This document shows, in pieces, positions 44,170 through 54,199 of a DNA stretch of 64,000 nucleotides. Location of the stretch: positions 38,501-102,500 of the forward strand of contig JAJOZX010009424.1 in NCBI GenBank assembly GCA_023014485.1, written 5' to 3'. The stretch's first letter is position 1. Each line of letters opens with the position of its first letter. The position numbers and the translations under genes were made by a program. The stretch comes from Bathynomus jamesi (Eukaryota > Arthropoda > Malacostraca > Isopoda > Cirolanidae). The notes under the pieces are model-generated. The model worked only from the letters and a program-made list of their open reading frames with translations, was not told where the DNA came from and did no database searches.

Positions 44170-44170
<1 letters not shown>
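43602..44170. mobile_element. Fold-back mariner-type MITE with ~185-bp TIRs
   Basis: CAGGGTGTCCCAAAAGGTAT at 43602 is repeated inverted, ending 44170. The inverted match runs through TTTTACAATTTTTTTATTA and GTTAGTAAAC to GTTCAAATTCTA with only scattered differences. About 190 bases of AT-rich spacer separate the arms. No coding remains. (TA)n follows on the right. Confidence 0.88.
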
Positions 44171-44200
<30 letters not shown>

Positions 44201-44229
44201 TATATATATATATATATATATAATAGATA

Positions 44230-44834
44230 TATATAATATATATATATATAACTTCTAATTTGGGACTCATGAAATAATACTAGATAATGGAAAAAAATAC
44301 AAATTAGGCACTTTGTGACGAAAAAAGCACTTTTTCCTGGAAACGAAAAAAATAGGCAAAAAAGGCACTTATGGCTGTTGCATTAAAGGTCAAAGTCACA
44401 ACTAGAGGTTAAAGGGCAAATGGATATCCGCGTCATAACTTTTGAACCACTCAACATAAGTTCATGAAGCGTCACACACATGTAGATGATCATAAGAAGA
44501 TGTGTCCCAAGTAAGACTCAGGTTCTTGCACCAAAGTTCAAGTGCAAATATTTTTTATGCAGGAAGGCGGGGCCAAGAGCGAATGTCCGCAAAAGCGCTC
44601 CCCACCCCACTAGAAGAAGAAAAGGGCCAAAGTCAAGGTGCAGGGTTTTCCAGATGCCTAGACACTCTGCGTTTGAAAGATTGGAGGTTATAGATAGGAA
44701 GAAAGATGGATTGAGGAAGATTGTTCCAGAGTTCACCGGTTGAGTAGCTAAAAGATTGAAAATGAAAATACCGAGGAGAAGAATAGTGGCCATTTATAAC
44801 TGCAGGTGTTTATGGGCGTTAATGCGTTAACCTT
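44230..44834. other. Unassigned repeat region
   Basis: 44290-44370 repeats the AAAGGCA words. 44540-44620 contains TTTTTATGCAGGAAGGCGGG and a CGAATGTCCGCAAAA-like block that recurs inverted at about 35610-35670. Open frames here (up to 91 residues) are basic and show no recognisable domain. Confidence 0.4.
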
Positions 44835-45110
44835 TTAAAAATGCTTCCTTTTTGCCTTGCGTTTATGACTTGCATCGGGAGTCTCGCTGATTAAGGACCA
44901 GCAGTAGTCAACCAGCATATTTTGGTTCCATTTTCCTGCATATATTTTTTCCATGCTAGAAATATCCTGATGGAACTTTTCACCCTGTTCGTCGCTGACC
45001 GCACCCAAGTTTTGTGGGAAAAAATAAAAAAGTGAATGGAGAAAATGATCTTCAATCCTACAAAAACAGTGGGTGATGGAACAATATGAATGCGACTTTC
45101 TAATCAGCAC
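44835..45110 (-). pseudogene. Family B, C-terminal fragment
   Basis: Reads FFPQNLGAVSDEQGEKFHQD and MEKIYAGKWNQNMLVDYCWS, ending KRKAKRKHF. This is the same C-terminal signature as the copy at 4990-6561 but a different subfamily (KWNQNML against FWNESMM). The N-terminal parts are missing. The flank to 45452 is AT-rich with no gene. Confidence 0.65.
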
Positions 45111-45452
45111 ATGCGAAAACAGAAAAATCAGCTGAATTTATACCAAGGCTGTGTTGGTATCAGCCTCAGTTGGTATCATCAGTGTTTATCAGTGTAATAG
45201 TATTAACATGGCTGAGTTTCAGTTTTTTAAAATTATATCTTCTACAGCCCCGAGGGGGCTTAAGTTTTCCAAACATATCCATAATCGAGATATACGAGAA
45301 ATAAATGTACCTTAATTTAGGTTATACAACTTATACAATTTAACTTAGGTTATACAATTTTTTATCCCAAATTACCCAGAACTCACTGGTGGTAGTTGCA
45401 TGTCGAGTTCCACCCATGCCCACCCAACCACCCACCCATTGGAAAAATAGAA

Positions 45453-46190
45453 CTACTGAATTATGTATTGGTTTTTAGTATTGAATTTATTCATGATCTG
45501 TCGAGATTCAAGTTTTGCTTTAATGAGTCCCATTCTTCTGTGGTAGCCACAAACAGTTACTGATTCTTCTGTTAATATTCTAACATATCTTTCAACTCTT
45601 GTAGTATTAGAATTGGAGGCAGATCGAGCAGCATATATTCTGCGAAGAACTACCTGTCTGATAACTTTAGATTCATCTGCTAGCATTGCAAGCAGCAAAT
45701 TCTTAGGATGAGCAAAACAAGCATTTGGCCGAATTACACTATCCACCACATATTTTTCTGTTTCAGGAAGAAAACGTGAATTTTTTACGAGTCGAAAAAA
45801 GTGCTGTGAGCCATGACTGCATGAGGGAGTTTTTTAATATTAAACCAAATTGTTGCATACACATCAATTACATATTTTACTAACAACCTAAGTTTCTTGG
45901 ATGGATTATCACTTCCGATGTAAAGTCGCAAAATCCTGTTTGCCGTTGTTAGCCAGCGAGAATGATTCATTGGACCAGGGTCGCATAAAACCAGATCTCG
46001 TGAGCAATGACCCGAGACTACTGCTTTGCACATTTCATATAAGTATTTCTGGTCTTCCGAAACTACACGGTTATAATGCTTTTTCCCACTTTTAACCACA
46101 ACTTTAGTTTTATCTTTTCTACCATCAAAGTAAAGAGATTTAATAGCATCTGATTTATCAGAGATCATTATTTTGTGTCGATATCTCTCT
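45453..46190 (-). pseudogene. Multicopy hypothetical family L
   Basis: 46168-45785 reads ISDKSDAIKSLYFDGRKDKT, VVSEDQKYLYEMCKAVVSG, and GPMNHSRWLTTANRILRLYI. After a frameshift 45749-45453 continues NACFAHPKNLLLAMLADESK and VIRQVVLRRIYAARSAS. I recognise a family repeated in hemipteran and other arthropod assemblies. The middle third appears missing between KKHYNRVV and SEDQKYLY. The H-x-RW segment resembles the one in family K (FHHARWMAEAIY). Function unknown. Confidence 0.55.
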
Positions 46191-46410
46191 CACGTCGTAT
46201 CTTGTTTTTATCGACAGCAAAGAGCTGTAGTTTACTATACGGAGTATCGGAAAAAATCATCAAAACTTTAAGTGACTTGGGGAACCTCAAAATATTTATA
46301 AAAGCTTGAAACTCTGTCATGTTACTTCCTATGTAGGTACACAAACTTGCGTAATACAGGGTAAATTAAACTTCCCCCAAAAATTTTTCAAGCAAAAACG
46401 ACCCGGCCTA

Positions 46411-46478
<68 letters not shown>

Positions 46479-47293
46479 ATTCTTCAGGACCACATATTTG
46501 TTGGTCTTCTATAATTTTTTTAATTGTTTTTATTTATTTTTAAGTATCGTTTATGCCGTGTATGATTATTAAATTATTTTTTACCGCTTCGTGTGTTTGT
46601 TTTCCTTTGAAAATATTGCTTGTTACAAGAAAGTACACATGCAAAAGTTAAATGAAAGTTACTGACAAAAAATTACGGGAACGTTTCAGAGTAAAATTAT
46701 GTTGAGTAAAGTTGCACTAAGTTTCGCCAGAGTAGCTGACAAAAAATTATGGACATATTTTGCAGGAGTTACGCGGAACAGTAATCAGTGTGTATATGTG
46801 ATCTACTTTTTCAAAACTGAAATAAAAGTTTTAGACATGAATTCAATAATTTCGGGATCTCTAAACCAACACTCCAGAGAGCGTCCCACGATTTACTTTC
46901 TGTTGGCGTGTATTTCCGCATCCGATTCTAGAGGACAGCCCACAGTCTCTCTTTAGGATATAAATCAGAAAAGAAATTTTTTTCCGTCAATACTGGAATA
47001 TTTTTAACACTATTTACCATGCCTTTCACAACGTGTAAGTCCCTAGTCTTGTATGAAAAACAATGATTTCTAGTAGATCCCTGATGGACTGCTGACTTCT
47101 TGCAGCCCCTCATTTTTTTGCATAAGCTGAATGAATACCAGCAACTTAAAAATGGGATTCATCACTGAATATGACCAAAATATATGAAGCAGAAACTGAT
47201 GAAATGGCCCGTAAACGAAACTCGGATAAAACATAAATGACGTTGTCTTTAATTTTAAAAAACTTACCTGTCATTTTTGTCTATTAAATTGGT
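46191..47293. other. Mostly unassigned; (AC)n(TA)n tract; minus-strand coding scrap
   Basis: 46411-46473 is an (AC)n passing into (TA)n. On the minus strand, 47113-46820 can be read through one stop as FFSDLYPKERLWAVL followed by RKYTPTESKSWDALWSVGLE, which looks like protein but which I do not recognise. The rest is AT-rich. Confidence 0.35.
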
Positions 47294-47623
47294 ATGGATA
47301 GTTTCGATCACACTTTAGTACAGTTCACTGAAAACGAAATCTATGCTCAGAATAATGCCGTTGTTTGTACGTTGTGTATAAATATTGATCGGCCATGCAT
47401 TGATATACGGCTGATGTGGAACAATGCTTCTGATAATAACGCTCTTGTCCCTACGCGAAACCGTTTCATCCTCGACAGAATGTTTGAAATCGTCGGATTC
47501 TGCAAGCTGAAGCCTATATTAGACGCACGTGTTACGGATATGCTTTATTTTGATACGGTTCTGGAATACGCATACAACGCTCTGCTCGATGGGTTTACCG
47601 AGTGTAGGACTGAACAAGTTTAG
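47294..47623 (+). CDS. Unrecognised 109-residue ORF, possibly part of a longer broken gene
   Basis: Starts MDSFDHTLVQFTENEIYAQN and ends TECRTEQV. Its codon use is more balanced than its AT-rich neighbours, and after the stop protein-like text continues in other frames to about 48120 (HPEELFLYIMSSCRNDLEDY, then GIYIEYRFPIP, then VIVDSIMCEFSVLRSRTK). I do not recognise a family. An endogenous viral or Maverick-type origin is possible, but I have no motif to support either. Confidence 0.35.
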   Translation: MDSFDHTLVQFTENEIYAQNNAVVCTLCINIDRPCIDIRLMWNNASDNNALVPTRNRFILDRMFEIVGFCKLKPILDARVTDMLYFDTVLEYAYNALLDGFTECRTEQV

Positions 47624-48111
47624 ACTCTTTGAAATATCATGAACTTTGGTACAAAGGACTTGATCGGTACAGGGCTGAGCTCACCTACACCGTTCACCCT
47701 GAAGAACTATTTCTTTATATAATGAGCAGCTGTCGTAACGACTTAGAAGATTATTTCAACTGCCGCTATGCAGTGTGAAGAAGAGTTCACGATTGAAAAG
47801 CTCGGGTAGGTAGAAATAACCCTCGATTGGAAAGGCGTGTTTATAAACTTGTATTTAATAATGATGTTCTGGCTAACGATGAACTCTTGTGCGTGCTTTT
47901 GATTGTATTCTAACCGTATTTAAAGATAACTTGCCAACCGGATGTAAAGTGGGCACAAAAATAGTACTGAACGATATGAAGGGCATTTATATAGAGTACA
48001 GATTTCCTATACCTTGAGCGGTGAAATAATATTAAACCGCGTATATTTCGTAGTTCAAAGCAATAACGATGTGATTGTAGACTCGATTATGTGTGAGTTT
48101 AGTGTATTGCG

Positions 48112-49300
48112 TAGTAGAACAAAGTGAGTGTATTTATTTTCAATATATTTAACATAATTGTATTTTATATATATATATATATATATATATTTCACCTATA
48201 CTGCTATATTGATGGCTATACGTTTTGTATTTCTTATTTTTATTTTGTGTGGTAGAAGATAAAGTGTATGTATTTATTTTCAATATATTTAACATAATTG
48301 TGTGTGTATATATATATATATATATTTCTCCTTTACAGCTATATTGATGGTTATACGTTTTGTATTTCTTATTTTTTATTTGTGCAGTAGAAGATAAAGT
48401 GTATGCATTTATTTTCGATATATTTAATTATTTAATATAATTCTGTGTGTGTATATATATATCAGTGGCGACTCGTGGTATAAATGTATTGGGGTGCGAT
48501 TTCATAAAATTTATAATTTTTAGAATTCTAGTACATAAACAATCACATGGTGCTTCCGTACGGTACTTATATGTCAAAAGAAGCCATAAATTTGTATTAA
48601 AAAAATATTTTAATAAAATATAAAAATAATTGTTGAATAAATTTGACTATAATAAATTTGACTATAATAATGTACCACTGTACGACAACACGGACTCACA
48701 ATAGGCTAGTGCGAATCCAACTGCCGCTCACAAGAGTACTGTACTTGTATTAACATATGCGGCTATGCCAGACGTACAATTCTAGTTAATTACAAATAAG
48801 TAATAATTTTAATAAAATACATATAAATGGCTTATATCATTATTACTGAAGTAACTATTAGTAAAATAAAGTTATTATAAAACAAATTCGCGATTGTACT
48901 TATATTTTCATTACAACAGTAAAATATAATTTATATTTACTTGAGCGAAAAATCTATCGCTCCATTTGGCTGCAATATTATTTTGTATTCAAACAGCGGT
49001 ACGCTGTTTGAAGCTATGCTATAAGTTTAGAATATATGTACTATATGAAGGCTTACTCAAAATGCCTCATGAATCATGATATGCCACATGAATTTTTAAA
49101 ATATATTTCAAGAATATTTATTTTAATATCTTAAATTAATATATTTTTTATCTGTTAAATTAATATTTATCGTTTCAGCAAGGGGGAGCGACCGCTCCAT
49201 CGCTCCTATACGCCAGTCGCCACTGATATATATATATATATATATATTTCTCCTGTACTGTTATACTGATGGTTATATTTTGTTATTATATACATATTCC
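48112..49300. repeat. ~137-bp tandem repeat, about 2.7 units, interrupted by a hAT-like element
   Basis: Units begin near 48112, 48253 and 48388. They share GTATTTATTTTCAATATATT, a (TA)n of variable length and ATATTGATGG-TATACGTTTTG. The third unit is split inside its (TA)n by the element at 48463-49225, and its remainder (TTTCTCCTGTACTGTTATAC) resumes at 49247. The flanks suggest an older non-coding repeat. Confidence 0.7.
48463..49225. mobile_element. Non-autonomous hAT-like element
   Basis: Termini CAGTGGCGACTCGTGG and the complement of CAGTGGCGACTGGCGT share 11 perfect bases. It inserted in (TA)n, so the 8-bp duplication cannot be distinguished from the microsatellite. 763 bp, very AT-rich, no coding. 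The terminal sequence is similar to that of the hAT at 57412-60707. Confidence 0.7.
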
Positions 49301-49639
49301 TCGTTCATATTTGTTATACTATTATTATTTTTAATATTTTTTTATCATTCCAATGTATATTTATTTTCTGTATATTTACAATATTTTGTCTAAATAAACA
49401 GAATGATGTAATGTTGTTTTATTTAATTCTTTTGGTTGGAAAGATAATTAATTATACCAAATGGCTGGTTACGCCTTCTAAACCGAATGACGGATTTCTA
49501 AGCCAACTGTTAAGAATATATGCTTTAATTAAAATAGCACAATCTGGCAACTCAACCTGTACAAGCCATTTACGCCTTCTAAGTCAACTGGTGGATTAAG
49601 CCAACTGGCTGATTTACACCTTATAAGTCAGCGGACGCT

Positions 49640-49925
49640 CGGCTGAAGTCTTAATACGCGCTTGGCTCCTGCTAGGTGAACACCTCTCTTCCTCTCTCTC
49701 CTTCTCCTCTCTTTCTCTTGGGGGATAACGCCGCCTCCAAGTTTCATAACCCCTTCTTGCTTTTGCAACATCTCCCTCCCCCTTTGCATAAACCCCCTCC
49801 CCCTTCATTGCATAACCCCACTCCTTGTTGCATAACCCCTGTGCAACATCTTGCAACATTGATCATTGTCTCATTGCAACATTCCTGCACTCTCCCTTTT
49901 TGCGGCCATACTATTTAGGTATATT
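49640..49925. repeat. C/T-rich repeat with TTGCATAACCCC units
   Basis: TTGCATAACCCC or close variants recur four or more times between 49750 and 49840, followed by GCAACATCTTGCAACATT and TTTTTGCGGCCATACTA. The same words, inverted, fill the last 115 bases of the window. 49411-49640 holds two CTTCTAA-x-CCAACTG-type repeats and no gene. Confidence 0.6.
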
Positions 49926-50242
49926 TAAATCATTAGATATGTCTCTCCATTCGCTTCAACACATGATTATAGGAATTACTTTATAAGAACTGGAACTCTG
50001 TCATCGTCATAGTGAAAACAAGAGAACTGACGTGTATCACAAAAAACAAAAAGATTCGATGTAGCTCTTTCAAGGGAATATATGTATAACAAGAGATTGC
50101 CGAGTGCAACAAATAAATGCAGATATTTACATAAACGAATTCCAGATTCAGGAAAGTAGGAATGTTCATCAATAAATATAATTTTGTGGAGTGTTCCATT
50201 CTTTTTAGCCACTTTATATATACATATAGGGCCCTATGTATG

Positions 50243-50898
50243 TTAGGGCGGTTCAAATAAATGAAAATTAAAAATTCAAGCAAGCTTGTACTTTTTTTTT
50301 TATTAGACTTAAGAACATAAAGCTCTGAGACGAATTTGAGTGGAATCCGAGAGTATTTACTCGGTGCTGAAGCATCACTTGCCATCGGGGAGTACCGCCA
50401 TACTTTAACATACACCATTGCGACGAAAAGGTAGAATTCAAGTAGGTTCTTCTCTTCAGCTTGTGACATCTCAAACCGTCCCCGAAATAAGTATGAGTAG
50501 AGTTGAAAAGCATAAATAGCCTCAGCCATCCATCTGGCATGGTGGAACGCGGCTGGCTTTCGGAATTTCATTTCATTTTAGGTGGTGTTTCACCAAGGAA
50601 AATCAGTGTCAAATCCAGCATTTAATGGTAGTCGTCCCTTGGCATCGAGCTGGCATCCTTACATGACCGTAAATTTCCCTCAATCGGCGCGCTCGGAAAC
50701 TCTAAATGCCAGAAGCCCCATACGACAGATCAGCAATATAGGACTAATCGAACATGAGCTTGAGCACCCACTAAAAGTTTTGCTACCAAGTAGAAATTTG
50801 CCATGAAAGTTTTTGTAAACAAGTAAACAAGTAAATCCACATGCTCAGTGACTTACCTGCAATAAAATTTTTCACCCCTATTACATGAACCGCCCTAA
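50243..50898 (-). mobile_element. Short TIR element enclosing a family K fragment
   Basis: TTAGGGCGGTTCA at 50243-50255 is matched by its exact reverse complement TGAACCGCCCTAA at 50886-50898, with TGTAT next to each end (possible short target duplication). The interior is a minus-strand piece of family K. If the termini are real, family K travels as a DNA transposon and this is an internally deleted derivative. Confidence 0.5.
50282..50660 (-). pseudogene. Family K, middle fragment
   Basis: The upstream part reads DDYH, a stop, then LDLTLIFLGETPPK. The open frame 50571-50282 continues KFRKPAAFHHARWMAEAIYA, then FQLYSYLFRGRF and YVKVWRYSPMASDASAPSK. The plus-strand copy at about 55520-55650 has RDDYRETLKLTLLFLGEVPP then PGALHRARWQANVIY at the same place, which confirms homology within the window. 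Confidence 0.65.
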
Positions 50899-50939
50899 TG
50901 TATTGTATGGTACGTGTTATTAACTGTATGTGTGTATGT

Positions 50940-51370
50940 ATATATATACGTGCGACAAACCAAGGAGGGCCTACAAATAGGTTACCTTTCCCCAACCCCC
51001 TCTGGGAAGCCCCTGAAAGCTGGATTATATAAGCAGGCCTGAAAAATAATTCTCGAAGTTTTTCCGACGGGAGTCGGGTTGAGAGGTTGTAGCGGGAAGC
51101 TGGACCAGAGAACAGTCAAATGCGAGTTATATTTTGAGCTAAGCATCATTGTTAACTCTTAAGCTTACTTCATTAACAAATATATTTAAATCAGAAGAGT
51201 TATCTTGCTCTGTAATAAATAAACGTAAAATCTCAGACATTCTGCGGACTCCATCATCGGTGTCAGCTGCTGCCGGCCTGCGAATCCATTAATCGGCGCC
51301 AGTTTCCAACAAGTGGTCCTTCTCATTAATCCACCCGGCTCCCCTAATTCAAGCATTCATCCACTCTACC
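50940..51370 (+). repeat. Possible solo LTR or LTR fragment
   Basis: A GC-richer block holds AATAAATAAACG (about 51210) followed by a CAGACATTCTGCGG stretch, and ends AACAAGTGGTCCTTCTC, where TGGTCCTTC looks like a BEL/Pao-type primer-binding site. No matching second LTR or pol is in the window, so the call is weak. A (TA)n tract (51384-51434) follows. Confidence 0.3.
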
Positions 51371-51378
51371 AATCTGAA

Positions 51379-51383
<5 letters not shown>

Positions 51384-51434
<51 letters not shown>

Positions 51435-51622
51435 TGTGTGTGGGTGTATATATATAAAATAGAATGTCCGTTGCGGCTTGTGTAGCAAAAGACCTGAAAC
51501 ACACCTTGGGGAAGACTAGGAGGGGTTGGTGCCACTAAAACCTTCTCTGTTTTTCAATGTGTAAACTAAATTTGGTGCAGATTACACTAGTTGTTTGGTC
51601 CTGTAAAAAACGAACATACAGA

Positions 51623-51653
<31 letters not shown>

Positions 51654-51680
51654 TATATATATATATATATATATATATAT
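51384..51680. repeat. (TA)n and (ATC)n(TA)n microsatellites
   Basis: TA tract at 51384-51434. ATC tract at 51625-51654 running into TA to 51680. Between them is short unassigned sequence. Confidence 0.9.
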
Positions 51681-51683
51681 GAT

Positions 51684-51960
51684 ACAGGGAATCTGTGTAA
51701 CTAGGGATTTCATAAAATCCCTGGTTACATAGATTTCCTGTAACATATATATGTTACGCACAATTTAGCTAATTCTCTAATGTGCACAGTAGAACTTTAC
51801 CTTTGGTTAGGTTAAGTGTTTTCGAGTCAAACACAGTCAAACACTCAGGAAAATACATAACCTAACCTAACCTAAGGCAAAGTTCTAATGTGCACATTAG
51901 GCAATATCTTGCTTAATGTCAACATCAGACAGTTATCCACATTACATGTAACATATATAC
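51684..51960. repeat. Two adjacent hairpin/MITE-like structures
   Basis: 51690-51750 folds on itself (GTAACTAGGGATTT/AAATCCCTGGTTAC with further pairing outward). 51777-51897 has arms of about 38 bp with CTAATGTGCAC and TTGGTTAGGTTA. The first shares GTGTAACTAGGGATTT with 61127-61142, so both belong to one MITE family. No clear target duplication. Confidence 0.6.
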
Positions 51961-51982
51961 AGTATGTATATGTACGTATGTA

Positions 51983-53337
51983 CGGAGCTCCAATAAACCT
52001 TAGCCCCCCCCCCCCGCCCATGGCCTAAACCATTAGAGGTACCGTATAACTAAACATACTTTACAAAAGGAATTTAATCCTGCATTTAATGAGAAACAAT
52101 TAAAACTTGTGTTCCTGCCATTGGCTTCCAAGACAGCCTGAATTCGCTTTGGTAGCTTGCCAAAGATGATGTGAATAGGTCTTGATCGTTACGCAAATTT
52201 GCTAAAACAGTTTCAATGTGTTGCGTCATTGTATCCTTCGAAAATCGATTTGCTGCAGGTTCTTGAAACAAGAGACATTCAACCTTGTCCTTTATAACTG
52301 ATCCAATGTGTTCACAGGCGTTCAGGTCAGGAGAATTTCCTGGCCATCTCATTTCCAAAGAAATCGATCTCATGGTTCCGCAACAACGATGTTGGCTAAT
52401 GCCTTAAAGCAGGGGCCTTATCGTGCAGAAGTGTGACCTGATCGACATCCATAACATTGTTTGGGTTTCTTAGAAAAGGAATGAATGCTGGGATAGAATA
52501 ATATCACGAAAATACTGTCCATTCCAACTCTGACCATTTGGCTTCAGCACCCACATGAGCTTCTTTGCAGTGAACAAACACCACACCACACAGTCTGGAC
52601 TTTTTAATAATTCGCGATAATGTTCATTGTCATCGATTTCATCTGGTGTTGTGGCTCACACGCGATCATTTTGGTAGTTAGGCCGACGTGTTACGTAAAC
52701 AAAAATTCATCGGAGACAGCTAAATGCATGAAATCATCCACATCCATCTTCAAGATAATGGCAAACCACATTCTGTCATCGATGTTAAGTTGAGTTTTTC
52801 TTTCTTTGGAAGTTCATGCCAAGGCTTTAAACCTTGCCTATAACGGTACAGTCGAATGATCTCACCACTAACGATCTTTCCTCTCGACACTTCGATCTCT
52901 CTAGAAAGTTTAGCACAGCTGTTTTTCCGCTTACGCGTACCGCTTTCAATGATGTCCTTTGTTTCCTGAGAGAGTGGCAAATTTGGGCGCCCAGATTTGG
53001 TTGTATCCATTTCACATTCATCAAATTTTTATTCCAATTTCTTTTGACGAAGTCCTCACTTCTTCGCAACATTTTGGCAACCCATGAACGTGTTATAAAG
53101 GTGGCTCCAGCATCACGAGTTTCCCGAAATGTTATTGCTCGTATGCGATCTATCACACGTTGCCTCTCCGAATCACCAATTAATTGAGAAGCCATTATAT
53201 TATCACTTTATCAGCTAGAGTAATTTTAATACCTGCAATAAAATAAGAATTTTATATATTTTTATAATCACTAAAACTATTTCGATATAAGTAAACATGT
53301 AAGCTGCAAATGGGGGCTAAGGTTTTTTGGAACCCCT
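51983..53337 (-). mobile_element. Tc1/mariner-superfamily transposon
   Basis: Imperfect termini of about 25 bp: CGGAGCTCCAATAAACCTTA at 51983 and AGGGGTTCCAAAAAACCTTA on the opposite strand ending 53337, with TA outside each. Next to the left terminus is a run of 13 Cs. The 1.35-kb interior carries one transposase. Confidence 0.82.
52086..53195 (-). pseudogene. Tc1/mariner-type transposase, broken
   Basis: 53195-53040 starts MASQLIGDSERQRVIDRIRA. A frameshift leads to MDTTKSGRPNLPLSQETKDI (53010), then HELPKKEKLNL and, through stops, LTTKMIACEPQHQMKSM (a YQNDRVWA-like block), LLHDKAPA (second aspartate), NSPDLNACEHIGSVIKDKVE near 52330 (third region; the expected N-x-x-E is shifted) and IETVLANLRND. 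At least six lesions. A basic HTH N-terminus and about 345 residues fit the superfamily. Confidence 0.75.
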
Positions 53338-53532
53338 TATGTATGTATATAGTATATGGAATGAATTTCACGATTAAACACGTGAAATTAATGAATGATG
53401 CAATGCACAAGGAAAAGAAATTATTACAAGGCCTCTCGTGTATGCAACAGTAAACCTCGTCAGGAAATGGCAAAGTGTACTGTGAATACACGAAAGGCCT
53501 TATAATCATTATTCCTTTTCCTTATGGCTTTG

Positions 53533-53574
<42 letters not shown>

Positions 53575-54199
53575 TATATATATATTACGTGGCTATCAGT
53601 ATATAGGGCAAAAATAAGTTTTTAAAATTTAGAGTTTGGAAGGTTGAATTTTGTTCTTTATCTTGAGAAGCTTTGCATGCCATTTTTAAAGCAATCAAAT
53701 CATATTTAGGGGTGGCGCACGGCAGTATAAAACTGTAATGTTCTTTTAATCAATAGTAAAATACCCCAGTTATTTCTTTTCAAAATTGCAGAAATTATTA
53801 TTGAAATGTTTATATGAATATTCATATGTTTTCAGATATATAGTTGTATTTATGATATATTATCAATATATAAGCTACTTCTGACTTTTGGCATCTGAAA
53901 AACCGGCAAGGAGCAAGCTGCAACTCAAATTCTCAATTAACTACATGCTGAGGAAGTGTGTATGTGTGGTAGTAATTCGTGCTCCATTTATTTCACGGTT
54001 TAGGATTTTCACGCCCTAAAATTTTCATTTTTTTGCAATCATGGCTAGTACTAGTTTAGTACTCGTTCTAAAACAGATATATGGCTTGTTAGTCCAACTT
54101 TACCAAAAATATTGGGCGATAAAACTCCCTTCTTAGCAGCAAGTTTTGCCACATTTTTTTACCATCATTCAGAGATGAAGCTCCTTTGAAAGAGAGTGC
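53338..54199. other. AT-rich, no gene seen; (TA)n tract
   Basis: A (TA)n tract lies at 53537-53572. The remainder shows no coding signal, terminal repeats or RNA gene. Confidence 0.5.

Noticed and set aside
51625..51654. Regular short repeats as a CRISPR-like array
   Set aside because: It is a simple ATC microsatellite without spacers, and the sequence is eukaryotic.
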